NCBI RefSeq assembly: GCF_041381155.1 | Contig: NC_091134.1 | Coordinates: forward strand, 9,146,755 to 9,210,754 | Reading direction: 5' to 3' | DNA from: Argopecten irradians | Taxonomy: Eukaryota; Mollusca; Bivalvia; Pectinida; Pectinidae | DNA: 64,000 bases | Shown: positions 63,767-64,000 of the stretch, piece by piece | Numbering within the stretch: the first letter of the stretch is position 1 | Layout of the letters: each line of letters opens with the position of its first letter | Notes under the pieces: generated by a model | The model's input: the letters and a program-made list of their open reading frames with translations, nothing else | The model's database searches: none | What the model was told of the DNA's origin: nothing | Made by a program: the position numbers and the translations under genes

Positions 63767-64000
63767 ATGTATACCTATTATACGGATAAGTTTGTCACAG
63801 CAGGGCAGTGAATCACCAAACATCATTTTTGACACACATGGGCATATAGCCAGAAAAGGTTTATTGACACACATGGGCTTATTACTTGACAAAAGACCTT
63901 ACATGTAATTGTGGCACACGAACTAAATGTTACCAAAAACAATATTCACATAACATACCGTTTCAACAGATCCAAAGTTCTTGCCTGAAACAATCTTTCT

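Overview
The window is nuclear DNA of an invertebrate animal, most probably a bivalve mollusc. It is AT-rich, its genes are split by GT-AG introns, and most of it is non-coding. The dispersed repeats are those of bivalve genomes: elements with tandem core repeats followed by a microsatellite and a terminal hairpin (pearl/Helentron-associated type), Leu/Ser-tRNA-derived SINEs, many short inverted-repeat elements, and a Polinton-like fragment. The species cannot be named from the sequence.

Three host genes can be assembled exon by exon with consistent splice phases. (1) 3.06-16.74 kb, minus strand: a small type I membrane receptor of the TNF-receptor superfamily, 273 residues, with signal peptide, Cys-rich ectodomain, Thr/Ser-rich stalk, one membrane helix and a short tail. 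Its introns are filled with minisatellites of 46, 23, 42, 48, 40 and 66 bp. (2) 36.30-40.79 kb, minus strand: a PPP1R35-like centriolar protein with an RVxF protein phosphatase 1 docking motif. (3) 40.98-57.14 kb, plus strand: a complete SDHB gene (complex II iron-sulfur subunit), nine coding exons, 281 residues, with all eleven Fe-S cysteines. SDHB and the PPP1R35-like gene are head to head and share about 200 bp of presumed promoter.

Layout: 0-3 kb, two short elements, including a palindrome-headed one; 3-17 kb, receptor gene with intronic arrays, a SINE and a Tc1 remnant; 17-28 kb, nested repeats only (core-repeat element inside an inverted-repeat element, an 80-bp array split by a palindrome-headed element, an LTR-like segment, a foldback element and the second palindrome-headed copy); 28.9-34.5 kb, decayed Polinton-like remnant bounded on the right by a 300-bp palindrome; 34.8-36.3 kb, nothing identified; 36.3-57.8 kb, the divergent gene pair with repeat-rich introns; 57.9-60.7 kb, a 23-bp satellite array; 60.7-64 kb, mostly featureless AT-rich DNA with one MITE and one coding-like scrap.

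There is no evidence of bacterial genes, CRISPR or operons. The most interesting points are the receptor gene, elements headed by a long hairpin, a 48-bp array that appears to be the amplified end of a transposon, a tandem duplication that copied the SDHB exon 1 splice donor, a MITE lying 27 bp from an SDHB exon, and a strong excess of the CRE palindrome TGACGTCA.
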